Positions 16,453 to 24,988 are shown, numbered from the stretch's first letter. The stretch is DNA of 64,000 nt from Amphritea japonica ATCC BAA-1530 (GCF_016592435.1 NZ_AP014545.1:992001-1056000); one strand, 5' to 3'. Notes: a model not told the origin generated them from the sequence alone. Program-made: numbers and translations.

Positions 16453-17213
16453 TGAAAAAGTTTTTTATCGCAATCATTATGGTGCTGGTACCTATGGTAG
16501 CCAGTGCGAGCTCTGGTGGGGTGCATCTTGATAGTATGGATGCTGACCCTACTAATCACGCGTCTTTGCAGCGTGGTATGAAGACCTTTGTTAACCATTG
16601 TATGGGTTGTCACTCGGCTAACTACCAGCGCTTTGATCGTGCTGCCAATGATATTGGTATGCCGGTTGAATTGATGGCTGAGAATCTGATCTTTGGTGAT
16701 CAGAAGTCGGGCGAGCAGATGACTATTGCTATGCCTCAGGTTGATGCTGCCAAGTGGTTCGGTACTGCGCCACCAGATTTGACGCTTGAAACGCGTCTGC
16801 GTGGTGAAGATTGGATCTATACTTATCTTCGTAGCTTCTACAAAGATCCTGCGCGCCCATGGGGTGTGAACAATACTGTATTCCCGGATGTTGGTATGCC
16901 TAACGTTCTGGAAGGTCTGCAGGGTGTTCAGATGAACCATTGCTCCCCTGAGGAGTTGGCGCATCAGAAGAGTGAGATTGATCCTCTGACTGGTTTACAG
17001 ATTGGTGGATGTCTGACTATTTCTGAGAAAGGTTCTCAGTCTGTTGAAGAGTTCGATAAAACTGTTTATGACCTTGTGAACTTCATGTCTTATATGGGTA
17101 ATCCTGTTAAGCTTGAGTCTCAGGCAATCGGCTTTAAAGTACTGATCTTCCTGGCTATCTTCTTCGTATTTGCTTTCTTACTGAAGAAAGAATACTGGAA
17201 AGACGTTCACTAA
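16452..17213 (+). CDS. petC: Cytochrome c1 of the bc1 complex
   Basis: A 253-residue periplasmic cytochrome with a cleavable signal (FFIAIIMVLVPMVASAS), one heme-binding CMGCH at 50-54, and a C-terminal anchor helix (VLIFLAIFFVFAFLLKKEYW). It passes electrons from the Rieske centre to soluble cytochrome c. It ends petABC and is followed by an intrinsic terminator. Two further Cys in the middle (NHCSPEE, GGCLTIS) could form a disulfide, as in other c1 proteins. Confidence 0.96.
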   Translation: MKKFFIAIIMVLVPMVASASSGGVHLDSMDADPTNHASLQRGMKTFVNHCMGCHSANYQRFDRAANDIGMPVELMAENLIFGDQKSGEQMTIAMPQVDAAKWFGTAPPDLTLETRLRGEDWIYTYLRSFYKDPARPWGVNNTVFPDVGMPNVLEGLQGVQMNHCSPEELAHQKSEIDPLTGLQIGGCLTISEKGSQSVEEFDKTVYDLVNFMSYMGNPVKLESQAIGFKVLIFLAIFFVFAFLLKKEYWKDVH

Positions 17214-17238
17214 ACGTCTGTCGGTCAGTAATACCAAT

Positions 17239-17276
17239 ACGCGGTCCAATTTTATTGGCCCGCGTATATTTTTTTT
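17239..17276 (+). terminator. Intrinsic terminator after petC
   Basis: ACGCGG (17239-17244) pairs with CCGCGT (17260-17265), extended by CCAA (17246-17249) with TTGG (17255-17258), and is followed by eight T. One internal mismatch separates the two stem parts. It sits just before sspA. Confidence 0.85.
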
Positions 17277-17303
17277 ATGGAATATGTGAAACGGGGTGAT
17301 TTA

Positions 17304-17933
17304 ATGGGTGTAGTGGCCAAGCGTTCGTCTATGACTTTTTACTCCGATGGTAATGATCATTACAGCCATCGGGTACGTATCGTTCTGGCGGAAAAAGGTG
17401 TTGCGGTTGAGATTAACGACTGCGATCCAAATAATTTGCCTGAGGATCTGGCTTCACTGAATCCATACAATAGCCTGCCGACCCTACTGGATCGTGAGTT
17501 GGTATTGTATGAGCCAAATGTGATGATGGAGTATCTGGATGAGCGTTTTCCTCATCCACCGCTACTACCTGTCTATCCTGTTGCACGTGCTGAAAGCCGT
17601 TTGTATATGTATCGCATTCAGCGTGATTGGTGTGATCTGGCAGACGTTATTCTGACTTCTGAGGATGCAGATGAAGCTGAAGAGGCGCGTAAAGCGTTGC
17701 GCGATAGTCTTGTGGCTGTATCGCCAATTTTCGGTGAAAAAGACTTCTTCATGAGTGAAGAGTTTACGTTGGTTGATTGCTGTATCGCTCCGTTATTGTG
17801 GCGTCTGGAAATTCTGGGTGTTGAGTTACCAGAAGCTCAAAGCAAAGAGTTGATCAAGTATATGGATCGTCTGTTTGAGCGTGAGTCGTTTCAGTTGAGT
17901 CTTTCAGAAGAAGAGCGCGAAATGCGTGACTGA
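17304..17933 (+). CDS. sspA: Stringent starvation protein A
   Basis: A 209-residue protein of the glutathione-transferase fold that binds RNA polymerase and supports stationary-phase and acid-stress transcription in E. coli. Signatures are [33 protein letters not shown] and [20 protein letters not shown]. The ATG at 17304 (MGVVAKRSS) has ACGGGGTGA eight bases upstream and fits known SspA N-termini. An ATG at 17277 would add nine residues inside the petC terminator region and is less likely. sspB follows after a short hairpin. Confidence 0.95.
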   Translation: MGVVAKRSSMTFYSDGNDHYSHRVRIVLAEKGVAVEINDCDPNNLPEDLASLNPYNSLPTLLDRELVLYEPNVMMEYLDERFPHPPLLPVYPVARAESRLYMYRIQRDWCDLADVILTSEDADEAEEARKALRDSLVAVSPIFGEKDFFMSEEFTLVDCCIAPLLWRLEILGVELPEAQSKELIKYMDRLFERESFQLSLSEEEREMRD

Positions 17934-17953
17934 TTGATAGTTAGTGGTATTTT

Positions 17954-17987
17954 AAAAAGGATGGGTATCTACTCATCCTTTTTTTTG
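17954..17987 (+). terminator. Hairpin terminator between sspA and sspB
   Basis: AAAAAGGATG (17954-17963) pairs perfectly with CATCCTTTTT (17974-17983) around a 10-base loop, followed by more T. It ends 10 bases before the sspB start, so it may act as an attenuator reducing sspB expression rather than a full stop. Confidence 0.75.
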
Positions 17988-17997
17988 GAGTGTAATA

Positions 17998-18405
17998 ATG
18001 CAATCTAGTCGTGGATATCTGATTCGGGCGCTCAATGAGTGGATTCTGGATAATGGCTGGACGCCGCATCTGGTTATTGATGCTGAAATTCAGGGTGTAA
18101 TGGTGCCGCAGCAGTTTATTAGTGATGGGCAAATTGTTTTGAATATTGCGCCATCAGCCGTGCAGGGTGTCATGATCGATAATGACGCTGTTAGTTTCAG
18201 TGCGCGTTTTGGTGGTGTGCCGATGAATGTTTTTGCGCCCATGGTGTCAGTTCTGGCTATCTATGCGCGTGAGAATGGGCAGGGTATGGGTTTTGGCTCA
18301 GAGCCAGGTGTTGAGGCGTTGTATGAGGAAGGGCCTGATAATGATCCTGAGCCGCCAGAAAAGCCTAAAGAAAAAACGCGTCCTTCGCTGAAGGTTGTTA
18401 AATAA
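17998..18405 (+). CDS. sspB: Stringent starvation protein B (ClpXP adaptor)
   Basis: A 135-residue adaptor that binds ssrA-tagged peptides and delivers them to ClpXP. The N-terminal substrate-binding domain contains LIRALNEWILDNGWTPHLV, FGGVPMNVFAPMVSVLAIY and GQGMGF. A flexible acidic/proline linker leads to the C-terminal RPSLKVVK, the ClpX-docking tail. GGAGTG precedes the start. The order petABC-sspA-sspB is widely conserved. Confidence 0.96.
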   Translation: MQSSRGYLIRALNEWILDNGWTPHLVIDAEIQGVMVPQQFISDGQIVLNIAPSAVQGVMIDNDAVSFSARFGGVPMNVFAPMVSVLAIYARENGQGMGFGSEPGVEALYEEGPDNDPEPPEKPKEKTRPSLKVVK

Positions 18406-18460
18406 GCGCTAAGGCCTGTGGTTCGATCGCTTCAAAAGCAAAGCGTCGATGTTTTGTGTA

Positions 18461-18567
18461 GGAGGCGTGCCCTCACGCCGATGGATTGGGCAAAGGTGTC
18501 CGGGTTTTAATCGCGAGGAGGGCGGACAAGCTACCTATCGCTGTGCTCGGACAAGAATAGCGATAGG
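18461..18567. repeat. Dispersed REP-like element plus 9-bp inverted repeat between sspB and dolP
   Basis: TGTAGGAGGCGTGCCCTCAC then GCCGATG at about 18461-18483 matches the element repeated at 12736, 12899 and 13035. Here the stem GGCGTG-CCCT-CACGCC is perfect. Further on, CCTATCGCT (18534-18542) and AGCGATAGG (18559-18567) form a 9-bp inverted repeat. A GTCCG...CGGAC pair lies between. sspB and dolP converge here, so the structures may help end both transcripts. Confidence 0.7.
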
Positions 18568-18584
18568 GCTTCGTATATCTGCTT

Positions 18585-19151
18585 TTAATCTATGTATTCA
18601 AATATTTTCACAATTTTCTGAATACCATTAACGCCGCGAACTAGTCTGACTGCATTGTCAGACTGCATTCGGGTTACTAGCCCCATCAGGTAAACGACAC
18701 CATTCTCTGTAACGATTTTAACTTGCGTGGCATCAACCTGTTTATCGCCAATCATGTTGGCTTTAATCTTAGCGGTAATCCAGGTATCGCTGGCGCGGGT
18801 GAGGGTTGATGTTGGGCTGGTTACGGTTAATTCATTGTGAATACGGCGAATTTTACGTACCTGGCTAACAATTTTCTCAGCTTCCAATCTGCTGTCTTCG
18901 GTGGCTACTTGTCCAGTAATTAATACGACACCATTAAAACTGGTGACGTTGACATGGCTGCTACTAAGCTCGACAGTGCCTTTGCTTATATTGACATGAG
19001 ATTTAATCTCGATCAGCTCATCATCGACAAAGCTGCCGGTGGTGCGATCGGTGCGAACTTCTTGAATCGGCTCTTCTTTAAAGCTGCTGACTATTGTAGA
19101 GCAGCCGCTGGTAAGAAGGCCGGCTATCGTTAGGATAATTATCCGTTTCAT
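18585..19151 (-). CDS. dolP: BON-domain outer-membrane lipoprotein DolP (YraP)
   Basis: A 188-residue lipoprotein: the signal peptide ends in a lipobox LLTSGC, with lipidated Cys near residue 17. Two BON domains follow, marked by VNVTSFNGVVLITGQVATE and VKIVTENGVVYLMGLVTRM. Both show the strand-turn-strand pattern of phospholipid-binding BON folds. DolP localises at division sites and supports outer-membrane integrity and amidase activation in E. coli. ATG at 19151 is preferred over an upstream TTG at 19154. It lies 3 bases after diaA in the conserved lpoA-yraN-diaA-dolP order. Confidence 0.94.
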   Translation of the reverse strand: MKRIIILTIAGLLTSGCSTIVSSFKEEPIQEVRTDRTTGSFVDDELIEIKSHVNISKGTVELSSSHVNVTSFNGVVLITGQVATEDSRLEAEKIVSQVRKIRRIHNELTVTSPTSTLTRASDTWITAKIKANMIGDKQVDATQVKIVTENGVVYLMGLVTRMQSDNAVRLVRGVNGIQKIVKIFEYID

Positions 19152-19154
19152 CAA

Positions 19155-19745
19155 TTATTCTCCACCAAAAAGTTGGTAATCAATCAGGTCACACAACGCG
19201 TGTATAATTAAAGCCTGAGCACCGAAAACCAGTGCGGGGTCGTCTGCTGGGATGCAAAACTCGACTTCGTCTGGCAGTAATAGAGAGTGAATGTTGTCAT
19301 TAGTTCCGCCGGTTAATGCAATTACCAGCATATCTCTGTCGTGTGCAGCTTGTATCGCTTGAACCAGGTTAGCTGTGCGGCCATCGCCGGAGAGTATTAA
19401 TAACAGATCGCCTGGCTGTCCTAGTGCACGAATTTGTTTCGAAAAAACATCATTGAACTGACTGTCTTGTGCGATGCCTGTCAGGGCTGAGCCGTCAGCA
19501 CTTAGAGAGATGGCTGGAAGGCCTGGCCGCTCATGGCGAAACTGGTTCATGAGCAAGCTGCTGAAATGTTGTGATAAGGCGGCACTGCCGCCGTTGCCAC
19601 AACAGAGAATCTTATTTTCAGACATAAGGCAGCTGAGGAGCAGTTCTCCAGCGTGAGAGATCATCGGTGTGTATTCTTCGATGGTTTGGGCATTAACCTC
19701 CATGCTGTTATGGAACAGGCTAATTACTCGGTCTTGAAGTACCAT
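19155..19745 (-). CDS. diaA: DnaA initiator-associating SIS-domain protein DiaA
   Basis: A 196-residue single SIS-domain protein. It has CCGNGGSAALSQHFSSLLMN, LILSGDGRTANLVQAI and the C-terminal LCDLIDYQLFGG. The closest relatives are DiaA, which tetramerises and loads DnaA at oriC, and GmhA, the phosphoheptose isomerase. The catalytic Glu-rich segment of GmhA (HFAEEL) is replaced by HFSSLL, and the late Glu/His pair of GmhA is also absent. Its C-terminus matches DiaA. The position between yraN and dolP agrees with E. coli diaA, although many databases label such genes gmhA. Confidence 0.86.
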   Translation of the reverse strand: MVLQDRVISLFHNSMEVNAQTIEEYTPMISHAGELLLSCLMSENKILCCGNGGSAALSQHFSSLLMNQFRHERPGLPAISLSADGSALTGIAQDSQFNDVFSKQIRALGQPGDLLLILSGDGRTANLVQAIQAAHDRDMLVIALTGGTNDNIHSLLLPDEVEFCIPADDPALVFGAQALIIHALCDLIDYQLFGGE

Positions 19746-19756
19746 CGGTGCTCCTG

Positions 19757-20140
19757 TCAGAAAGTGGCTTCAGGTCTGAAGGCGTCTTTATACCATATAG
19801 GGCAGGAATCTCCACTCCCGTTGTCCTTATTGGCTTCAAATGCGACAACATCAAACCGGCATATTGGCAGATTACTGCTTTTTTGCTGGCTGAGGAAGTA
19901 ACCTGCTGTTTTAATTAATTTCTTTTGTTTGCGGGAATCAACTGAAAGGCTGGCTCCGCCCCATTGTTGGTGACGCCTGCTACGTACCTCAACAAACACC
20001 AGGTGATCTTCGTGGCGCATGATGAGATCAATCTCTCCAAACCTGCAGCGATAATTTTTCTCAATTAGTTTGAGACCCTGTTTTGTTAAATAGTTGAGGG
20101 CGTTTTGTTCGGCATCCTTGCCTATTTTTTGTCTGTCCAT
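19757..20140 (-). CDS. yraN: UPF0102 family nuclease-fold protein YraN
   Basis: A 127-residue protein of the UPF0102/YraN family, related to restriction-endonuclease-like folds. The N-terminus KIGKDAEQNALNYL, the core YRCRFGEIDLIM and VFVEVRSR contain the E-x(n)-D-x(n)-E-V-R pattern of the PD-(D/E)XK type. QQWGGASLSVDSRKQKKL follows. Its cellular job is not settled. It lies between lpoA and diaA with short gaps, in the conserved order. Confidence 0.92.
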   Translation of the reverse strand: MDRQKIGKDAEQNALNYLTKQGLKLIEKNYRCRFGEIDLIMRHEDHLVFVEVRSRRHQQWGGASLSVDSRKQKKLIKTAGYFLSQQKSSNLPICRFDVVAFEANKDNGSGDSCPIWYKDAFRPEATF

Positions 20141-20148
20141 GAGTTCTC

Positions 20149-21963
20149 TTATTGCATTGGTGTGGCTAATCCCTGTTTGAAGATATTCCAGTTCAGGGTG
20201 CGTACTATCTGGTTATTACCACTGATTGATAAAGCGCCTGTTTCGCCCTCAATCTTTGCTGAGGTTGATGCCGATAGCTGGGCAAGGTAAGGAAATAGGC
20301 TGAATGCATCAATGCCTAGTGCGTAAAGGCGACCAAAGCGGCTGTCAGTATTGTTCCGCTGTTGAGCTAATTGTAAGTGGGCTGTCGAGGGGGCGCTGCT
20401 AATCCAGGGGGTGGATACAAAACGGATGCCATTCAGGTCCTGGTCCTCGATTGCTGCTTTATTGCCGCTGAATAGGTGAGACGTGGCATAAACTGGAATT
20501 TTTCCGGCGTAGTAGAACGCCAGTGTGGGTTTAATCTGTCGTGCAGCCTGGGGCAGGGCGGATAGGAAAATGGCATCGACATCCTGACGGCGCCGATCTT
20601 CAAACTCAGGTCTCTGACCAATGATTTGTGTCAGCTGCTTGCGTCGTTCATTGCTCTGCTCGGTGCCCAGTAGGGTGGCAATTTGCTCTGAATAGTTGGC
20701 GTTGTTGCTATAGCTGTAGCTGTCCAGTACGGTGCCGCCCAGCTGTGTAAAGCGTTGCCTGAATGCAGCGGCTGCGCGTTGCCCCCAGTCGGTGTCGGGT
20801 GTATAAATTAGTGTCTGACTTTTTTGGTCTTGCCAGATTTTCTCTGCTGCCTGAATTGCTTCATCTTCGATCGAGAGTCCAAACTGATATACATTGTCCT
20901 GCTGGCGATCGGCAATGGTATTTAGCGTCAACGTTGGAATAGGTGCTGGGCCAAAGTTGATCAGGCTTTCAACCATCTGCTTTTGTAATGGCCCGATGAT
21001 CAGATCAATACCGCGCTCTTGTGCTACCTGATAGAGCTGCTCGGGTGATTGTATTTTGTTAGAATCGAGCATCGTTACTTTGGCGGTACTGTCGCCTGCT
21101 CGTACGGCATTATAATGGGCGGTCATGAACCCGGTTATGATCGCTTCAGCGGGCTTTTCCAGATTTCCACTCATGGGCAGGTATAGTGCGATATGTTCTG
21201 CGCTCAGGGTGTCTGTCGCTGTGACAGCCTTCAGTGCTGCTGGTGGAGTTTGTTGAGCTGGATGGGACTGCCACAGGGTGTCCCATTGCTGTAATAGTTG
21301 GTTTTGTTGGCTGAGATCGCGTGCCGTTGTGGTGCTTAATGCAAGTTCATACCAGCCTTGCTGGTAGTAACTGTTGTTAGGTTGTCTGCTGAGTTGTTGA
21401 AGCTGCGGGGTGGGCAGTTTGATAAGCAAGCCCCATATACGGTTGTGAAGAGCTTCGGTTTTTTCATTCAGGTTGTAACTGCTCAGTTGAATAAGCTGCA
21501 ATAGCTCGTTCACAGGATTTTGTTGGTATCGATAAGCATCGGCTTGCATTTCACCGATTTGATACTGCTGTTCTGCGGGCAGACTGTTAGTTGTTTCCTG
21601 AGGAAGTTGTTGTAGATAGCGTAATGCTCGTTGACCATCTTGTTCTTCTAAGGCTGAACGGGCCTTTAATTCAGCAATTTCAAACTGCAGTCCCGGCGTC
21701 AGGAATTCAATATTAATCTCTTCCAGAAGGCGGGATGCTTCGTCTTTACGGCCTAGCTGAATCAGTGTTCGAGCGGCTTCTGCTTTGAGTTGAGCGCTTT
21801 TGATGGGTGCTGCGGTTTCTGCCTCTGTGAGTAGTTCGGAGACCTGTTGCATAGGATCGCTAGGCTTTTGAGAAACTGTATTATTTGTCTGAATACTACA
21901 GCCGGCAAGAAAAAGTGCCGCGCTTGCGGTTAGGACAAGAGACAGACGACTTGGAAACGTCAT
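20149..21963 (-). CDS. lpoA: Penicillin-binding protein activator LpoA
   Basis: A 604-residue outer-membrane lipoprotein with lipobox LFLAGC. The N-terminal half is a helical TPR-like domain (LLTEAETAAPIKSAQLKAEAARTLIQLG and on). The C-terminal half resembles a periplasmic binding protein, with HIALYLPMSGNLEKPAEAIITGF, GIDLIIGPLQKQMVESL and VDAIFLSALPQAARQIKP. LpoA reaches through the peptidoglycan to stimulate PBP1A. Divergent rsmI lies 24 bases away, so the two promoters must overlap. Confidence 0.94.
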   Translation of the reverse strand: MTFPSRLSLVLTASAALFLAGCSIQTNNTVSQKPSDPMQQVSELLTEAETAAPIKSAQLKAEAARTLIQLGRKDEASRLLEEINIEFLTPGLQFEIAELKARSALEEQDGQRALRYLQQLPQETTNSLPAEQQYQIGEMQADAYRYQQNPVNELLQLIQLSSYNLNEKTEALHNRIWGLLIKLPTPQLQQLSRQPNNSYYQQGWYELALSTTTARDLSQQNQLLQQWDTLWQSHPAQQTPPAALKAVTATDTLSAEHIALYLPMSGNLEKPAEAIITGFMTAHYNAVRAGDSTAKVTMLDSNKIQSPEQLYQVAQERGIDLIIGPLQKQMVESLINFGPAPIPTLTLNTIADRQQDNVYQFGLSIEDEAIQAAEKIWQDQKSQTLIYTPDTDWGQRAAAAFRQRFTQLGGTVLDSYSYSNNANYSEQIATLLGTEQSNERRKQLTQIIGQRPEFEDRRRQDVDAIFLSALPQAARQIKPTLAFYYAGKIPVYATSHLFSGNKAAIEDQDLNGIRFVSTPWISSAPSTAHLQLAQQRNNTDSRFGRLYALGIDAFSLFPYLAQLSASTSAKIEGETGALSISGNNQIVRTLNWNIFKQGLATPMQ

Positions 21964-21987
21964 ATACTTTCACACCCTGAATTATAA

Positions 21988-22839
21988 ATGGCTCGAATAC
22001 CGATGTCCGAAGCAGTTTTGTATGTAGTAGCAACGCCAATTGGCAATCTGGAAGATATAACGCCGCGTGCGCTCCGTATATTGGAGTCTGTCGCATTAAT
22101 CGCAGCTGAAGATACCCGTCACAGTGGACGTTTGCTGTCACATTTTAATATCAAAACGCCGATGATAGCAGTTCATGACCATAATGAACGCCAGCAACAG
22201 CAAAAAATTATTGAAAAGTTGCAGCAGGGATTGGATATAGCGCTTATTTCTGATGCCGGAACGCCGCTTATTTCAGATCCGGGGTTTGTTCTTGTGAGGG
22301 AGGTGAGGGCAGCAGGCTTTCAGGTTGCACCAGTGCCAGGCTGTTGTGCTCTGGTTGCGGCGCTCTGTGCCGCAGGAGTGCCTTCTGATCGCTTTGCGTT
22401 TGAAGGATTTCCCCCAGCTAAGTCACAACAACGGTTGAATTATTACACTGCACGGGCCAATGAAACCAGAACGTTGATGTTTTATGAGTCGCCCCATCGA
22501 ATCATTGATAGCCTGAAAGATATAGTGAGTGCCTTTGGGTCGGAACGGTCTATTGTATTGGCCAGAGAGTTAACCAAGACTTTTGAAACCTTTCTTGGAG
22601 GTACTGCAGAAGAGGTGCTTGCTCAGGTAGAGGCGGACCCTAATCAGCGCAAAGGTGAGTTCGTCTTGATGATAGAAGGGGCGCCGGAGCAAGATGATAC
22701 CTTGCTTGATCCGCGCAGTAGTGAGGTCCTGGATATTCTATTGGAAGAGCTCTCGGTTAAGCAGGCTTCGGCGCTGGCTGCCAGAATTACGGGTGTTAAA
22801 AAGAAGGTGCTGTATCAGGCAGCGCTTGAGCGTAAATAA
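21988..22839 (+). CDS. rsmI: 16S rRNA 2'-O-ribose C1402 methyltransferase RsmI
   Basis: A 283-residue tetrapyrrole-methylase-fold enzyme that methylates the ribose of C1402 in 16S rRNA. Motifs are LYVVATPIGNLEDITPRAL, AAEDTRHSGRLL, ISDAGTPLISDPGF, PGCCALVAALCAAGVPSDRF and FYESPHRI. The ATG at 21988 gives MARIPMSEAV, and the ATG at 22003 is an alternative start five codons in; neither has a strong ribosome-binding site. Divergent from lpoA and upstream of rnpB, as in many gammaproteobacteria. Confidence 0.95.
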   Translation: MARIPMSEAVLYVVATPIGNLEDITPRALRILESVALIAAEDTRHSGRLLSHFNIKTPMIAVHDHNERQQQQKIIEKLQQGLDIALISDAGTPLISDPGFVLVREVRAAGFQVAPVPGCCALVAALCAAGVPSDRFAFEGFPPAKSQQRLNYYTARANETRTLMFYESPHRIIDSLKDIVSAFGSERSIVLARELTKTFETFLGGTAEEVLAQVEADPNQRKGEFVLMIEGAPEQDDTLLDPRSSEVLDILLEELSVKQASALAARITGVKKKVLYQAALERK

Positions 22840-22864
22840 TTCATCCGCTCTTTTGATCTTTGGC

Positions 22865-22892
22865 TTGCTAATGGCGGGTGTGCTGGTATCCT
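22865..22892 (+). promoter_or_regulatory. Probable rnpB promoter
   Basis: TTGCTA (22865-22870) and TATCCT (22887-22892) are 16 bases apart. The G+C-rich TTGCGCCGT discriminator places the start at about 22901-22902, exactly where the paired 5' end of RNase P RNA begins. Part of the promoter follows the rsmI stop closely. Confidence 0.65.
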
Positions 22893-22901
22893 TTGCGCCG
22901 T

Positions 22902-23260
<359 letters not shown>

Positions 23261-23278
23261 CTAATTCCATAGTATTTT

Positions 23279-23312
23279 CAACAGGTTACGGATGACTTGT
23301 TGAGGGTCTTTT
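23279..23312 (+). terminator. rnpB terminator
   Basis: CAACAGGT (23279-23286) pairs with ACTTGTTG (23295-23302) around an 8-base loop with one wobble, followed by AGGGTCTTTT. Related hairpins occur in each downstream repeat copy. Confidence 0.7.
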
Positions 23313-23316
23313 CGCT

Positions 23317-23478
23317 ATGGTACATAAACTGGTACAAAACTCCCATCCCTTCGTTGTCCTTCGTGGCAATACTTATTACTTCCGTTACGTCATTCCAACT
23401 CATATCAGAAAGTTGTGTCCTTCGTTGCCTACTGAGGCTAAGAGAGGCCTTCACACAGACTCTACAACTAATTTATAA
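23317..23478 (+). pseudogene. Tyrosine-recombinase (phage-type integrase) N-terminal remnant
   Basis: A short frame of 53 codons from ATG 23317 to TAA 23478 encodes a peptide containing VVLRGNTYYFRYVIPTHIRKL followed by PSLPTEAKRGLHTDS (quoted in part). This pattern of Arg-Gly...Tyr-Tyr-Phe-Arg, Pro-x-x-Ile/Leu-Arg and a basic Gly/Ser-Leu-x-Thr end is the N-terminal arm-binding module of many site-specific integrases. The full gene would be about 350-400 codons with a catalytic Arg-His-Arg-Tyr domain, which is absent. The frame is cut where it merges with a second copy of the rnpB tail (CTCTACAACTAATTTA at 23460). It starts 60 bases after the rnpB 3' end, as integrase genes often lie beside their attachment site. 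Confidence 0.68.
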
Positions 23479-23750
23479 AATGCTTTCAAGGGACTACCTG
23501 TTGAAGGTATCAAGTCCTATATGAATGATTATCCACGACAACTCTATAAAAAACTCATGGCTTATCGGCGATCTCTACAACTAATTTATTGAATGTTTTC
23601 AATGGGTTGATTGGTGAAGGTGTCAAGTCCTATATGAATGATTGTCCACGATAGCTCTATAAAAAGCTCATGGCTTATCGGCGATCTCTACAACTGATTT
23701 CATTGTGCTTTCAACAGGTTAAGAATTGCCTGTTAAAGATGTTTTTAAGC
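23460..23750. repeat. 113-bp tandem repeats carrying the rnpB 3' end and terminator
   Basis: The tail motif CTCTACAACT of rnpB (native copy at 23253) recurs at 23460, 23573 and 23686, exactly 113 bases apart. The segments between include near-copies of the last 60 or so bases of rnpB: TCCTATATGAATGATT, TCCACGA and GGCTTATCGGCGA. After each tail comes a hairpin region resembling the rnpB terminator; the last (AACAGG 23713-23718 with CCTGTT 23729-23734, then T-run) is strong. The copies lack the rest of the ribozyme and cannot be active. The E. coli rnpB gene is, as I recall, also followed by roughly 113-bp repeats of its own 3' end. The rest of the gap to 23895 holds nothing I recognise. Confidence 0.88.
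23711..23746 (+). terminator. Terminator at the end of the rnpB repeat array
   Basis: TTTCAACAGG and CCTGTTAAAG form a stem (core AACAGG 23713-23718 with CCTGTT 23729-23734) followed by ATGTTTTT. It is the best-formed hairpin of the repeat series and probably the last stop for read-through from rnpB. Confidence 0.65.
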
Positions 23751-23895
23751 TGGCGTAACGCTATCTATTCCGCAGGCCTTTTTTTGTAAACAGCTATCTT
23801 TTAAAGCTTTGTCGAATGAGGACCAAAGGCTTTGTGTTCGTTGGTTGCATTAAAAATTGTAATATAACAATCAAGCGGTACGCTCTGAGTAATAG

Positions 23896-24774
23896 TTATC
23901 TGTTTGTTTCGATATCAAAGCCAAGCTCTGTTACTGCATCTAGCTGGTGCTGCGTGAATACTGTTGTATCGTGATTCTGGTAACGGCCAACAGAGATAGG
24001 GGCTACCATTTCGTTCATTTCCTGTATCGTGTGGGTTGATAGCTTTGCTTCAAGAAATTCAATAATTCGAGGGATTTCAGTTGTTGGTTCAGAGCAAAGT
24101 TTATCGTAGTTAACAAGTAAAAAACGATTAGGTAATAATGAGTCTCCTAATTGAATCGCGCGCTGGTTTGCTTTTATCCAATAATCCAGAGATAGCGATG
24201 CTTGAGCAGCGTTTACTGCGGGTGGCTCGTTGTTTATATATTCCCCCCAGTTTCGTAGCTGCTGCTGGTTTTTACTGTAAGCCATATCCAGGCCATTTCT
24301 AACTACATGAATATATCTAATGTTTTTAATTTTTCTGGCTATTTCTGGTAAGAATATGTGTGTGTTTGGCTCTTTCCATCCCCATCCTACATGTGAAGAA
24401 AAGTCGGGTGCATTTGACGATATTATCTTTTGTGCGATCAAGCGGTCGGCACCAGTAGGAGATTTGGCTGCATTGTGTAGCGTTGCCAGATATTCAAGAT
24501 AAGCAATCTCAGAAGAGGAAAGTTTTCCGTGGAGTCCTTGCGTCATTGCTTTTTGAAACAGATGAATGGCAATGTCGATCTCTTCCGTTGATGGAAATCG
24601 TTTGACCCAGTCGGGCCTTTTAAATAGTAAAGTAAAATATAAATTATCAAGTGGGTGGTTCAGGGTTTCGCCAATAAAAAAGCCGGCTGCTTGGATAATG
24701 TCAGCAATCAACCGAGTCCCACTACCCCCGATGCCTCCTATAGCGACAGGAGGAAGCTTTAGTTGGAAATTCAT
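23896..24774 (-). CDS. Sulfotransferase family protein
   Basis: A 292-residue protein with the features of PAPS-dependent sulfotransferases. A 5'-phosphosulfate-binding loop is near the N-terminus (VAIGGIGGSGTRLIADIIQ), and a 3'-phosphate-binding segment is in the middle (IRYIHVVRNGLDMAYSKNQ). GWKEPNTHIFLPEI lies between, as in many family members. Substrate cannot be read from sequence. ATG at 24774 is preferred, with AAGGAA upstream; a TTG at 24783 would add three residues. It is transcribed away from the second sulfotransferase and the rest of the glycan cluster. The gene is visibly A+T-rich compared with the wall cluster to the right. Confidence 0.82.
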   Translation of the reverse strand: MNFQLKLPPVAIGGIGGSGTRLIADIIQAAGFFIGETLNHPLDNLYFTLLFKRPDWVKRFPSTEEIDIAIHLFQKAMTQGLHGKLSSSEIAYLEYLATLHNAAKSPTGADRLIAQKIISSNAPDFSSHVGWGWKEPNTHIFLPEIARKIKNIRYIHVVRNGLDMAYSKNQQQLRNWGEYINNEPPAVNAAQASLSLDYWIKANQRAIQLGDSLLPNRFLLVNYDKLCSEPTTEIPRIIEFLEAKLSTHTIQEMNEMVAPISVGRYQNHDTTVFTQHQLDAVTELGFDIETNR

Positions 24775-24988
24775 ATCAATCAATTCCTTAGTGTTATCCT
24801 GGGTAATTAAGTGCTTTGATTTATGCTTTTGCGAGTGCTAACTTCGGGATGTCGTGTATGTTATGGAGCTTACCATGTGCAAGAGCATTATACAGGTGAG
24901 TACTGCGTTCTCTATTTGAGGCGGTTGGTTTTTTGAGTTTCTGCATAATAGTGACGGTTCGTTTCGGTTAAATATAACGAGTAGAAGT

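Noticed and set aside
16449-16964. 171-codon minus-strand frame inside petC
   Set aside because: Antisense to the cytochrome c1 heme region; no independent support.
23297-23524. 75-codon plus-strand frame after rnpB
   Set aside because: Different frame from the integrase remnant at 23317; its sequence shows no family pattern and crosses the repeat junction.
23460-23750. CRISPR-like array
   Set aside because: The repeats are 113 bases long, degenerate and contain the rnpB tail; there are no short identical repeats with unique spacers.
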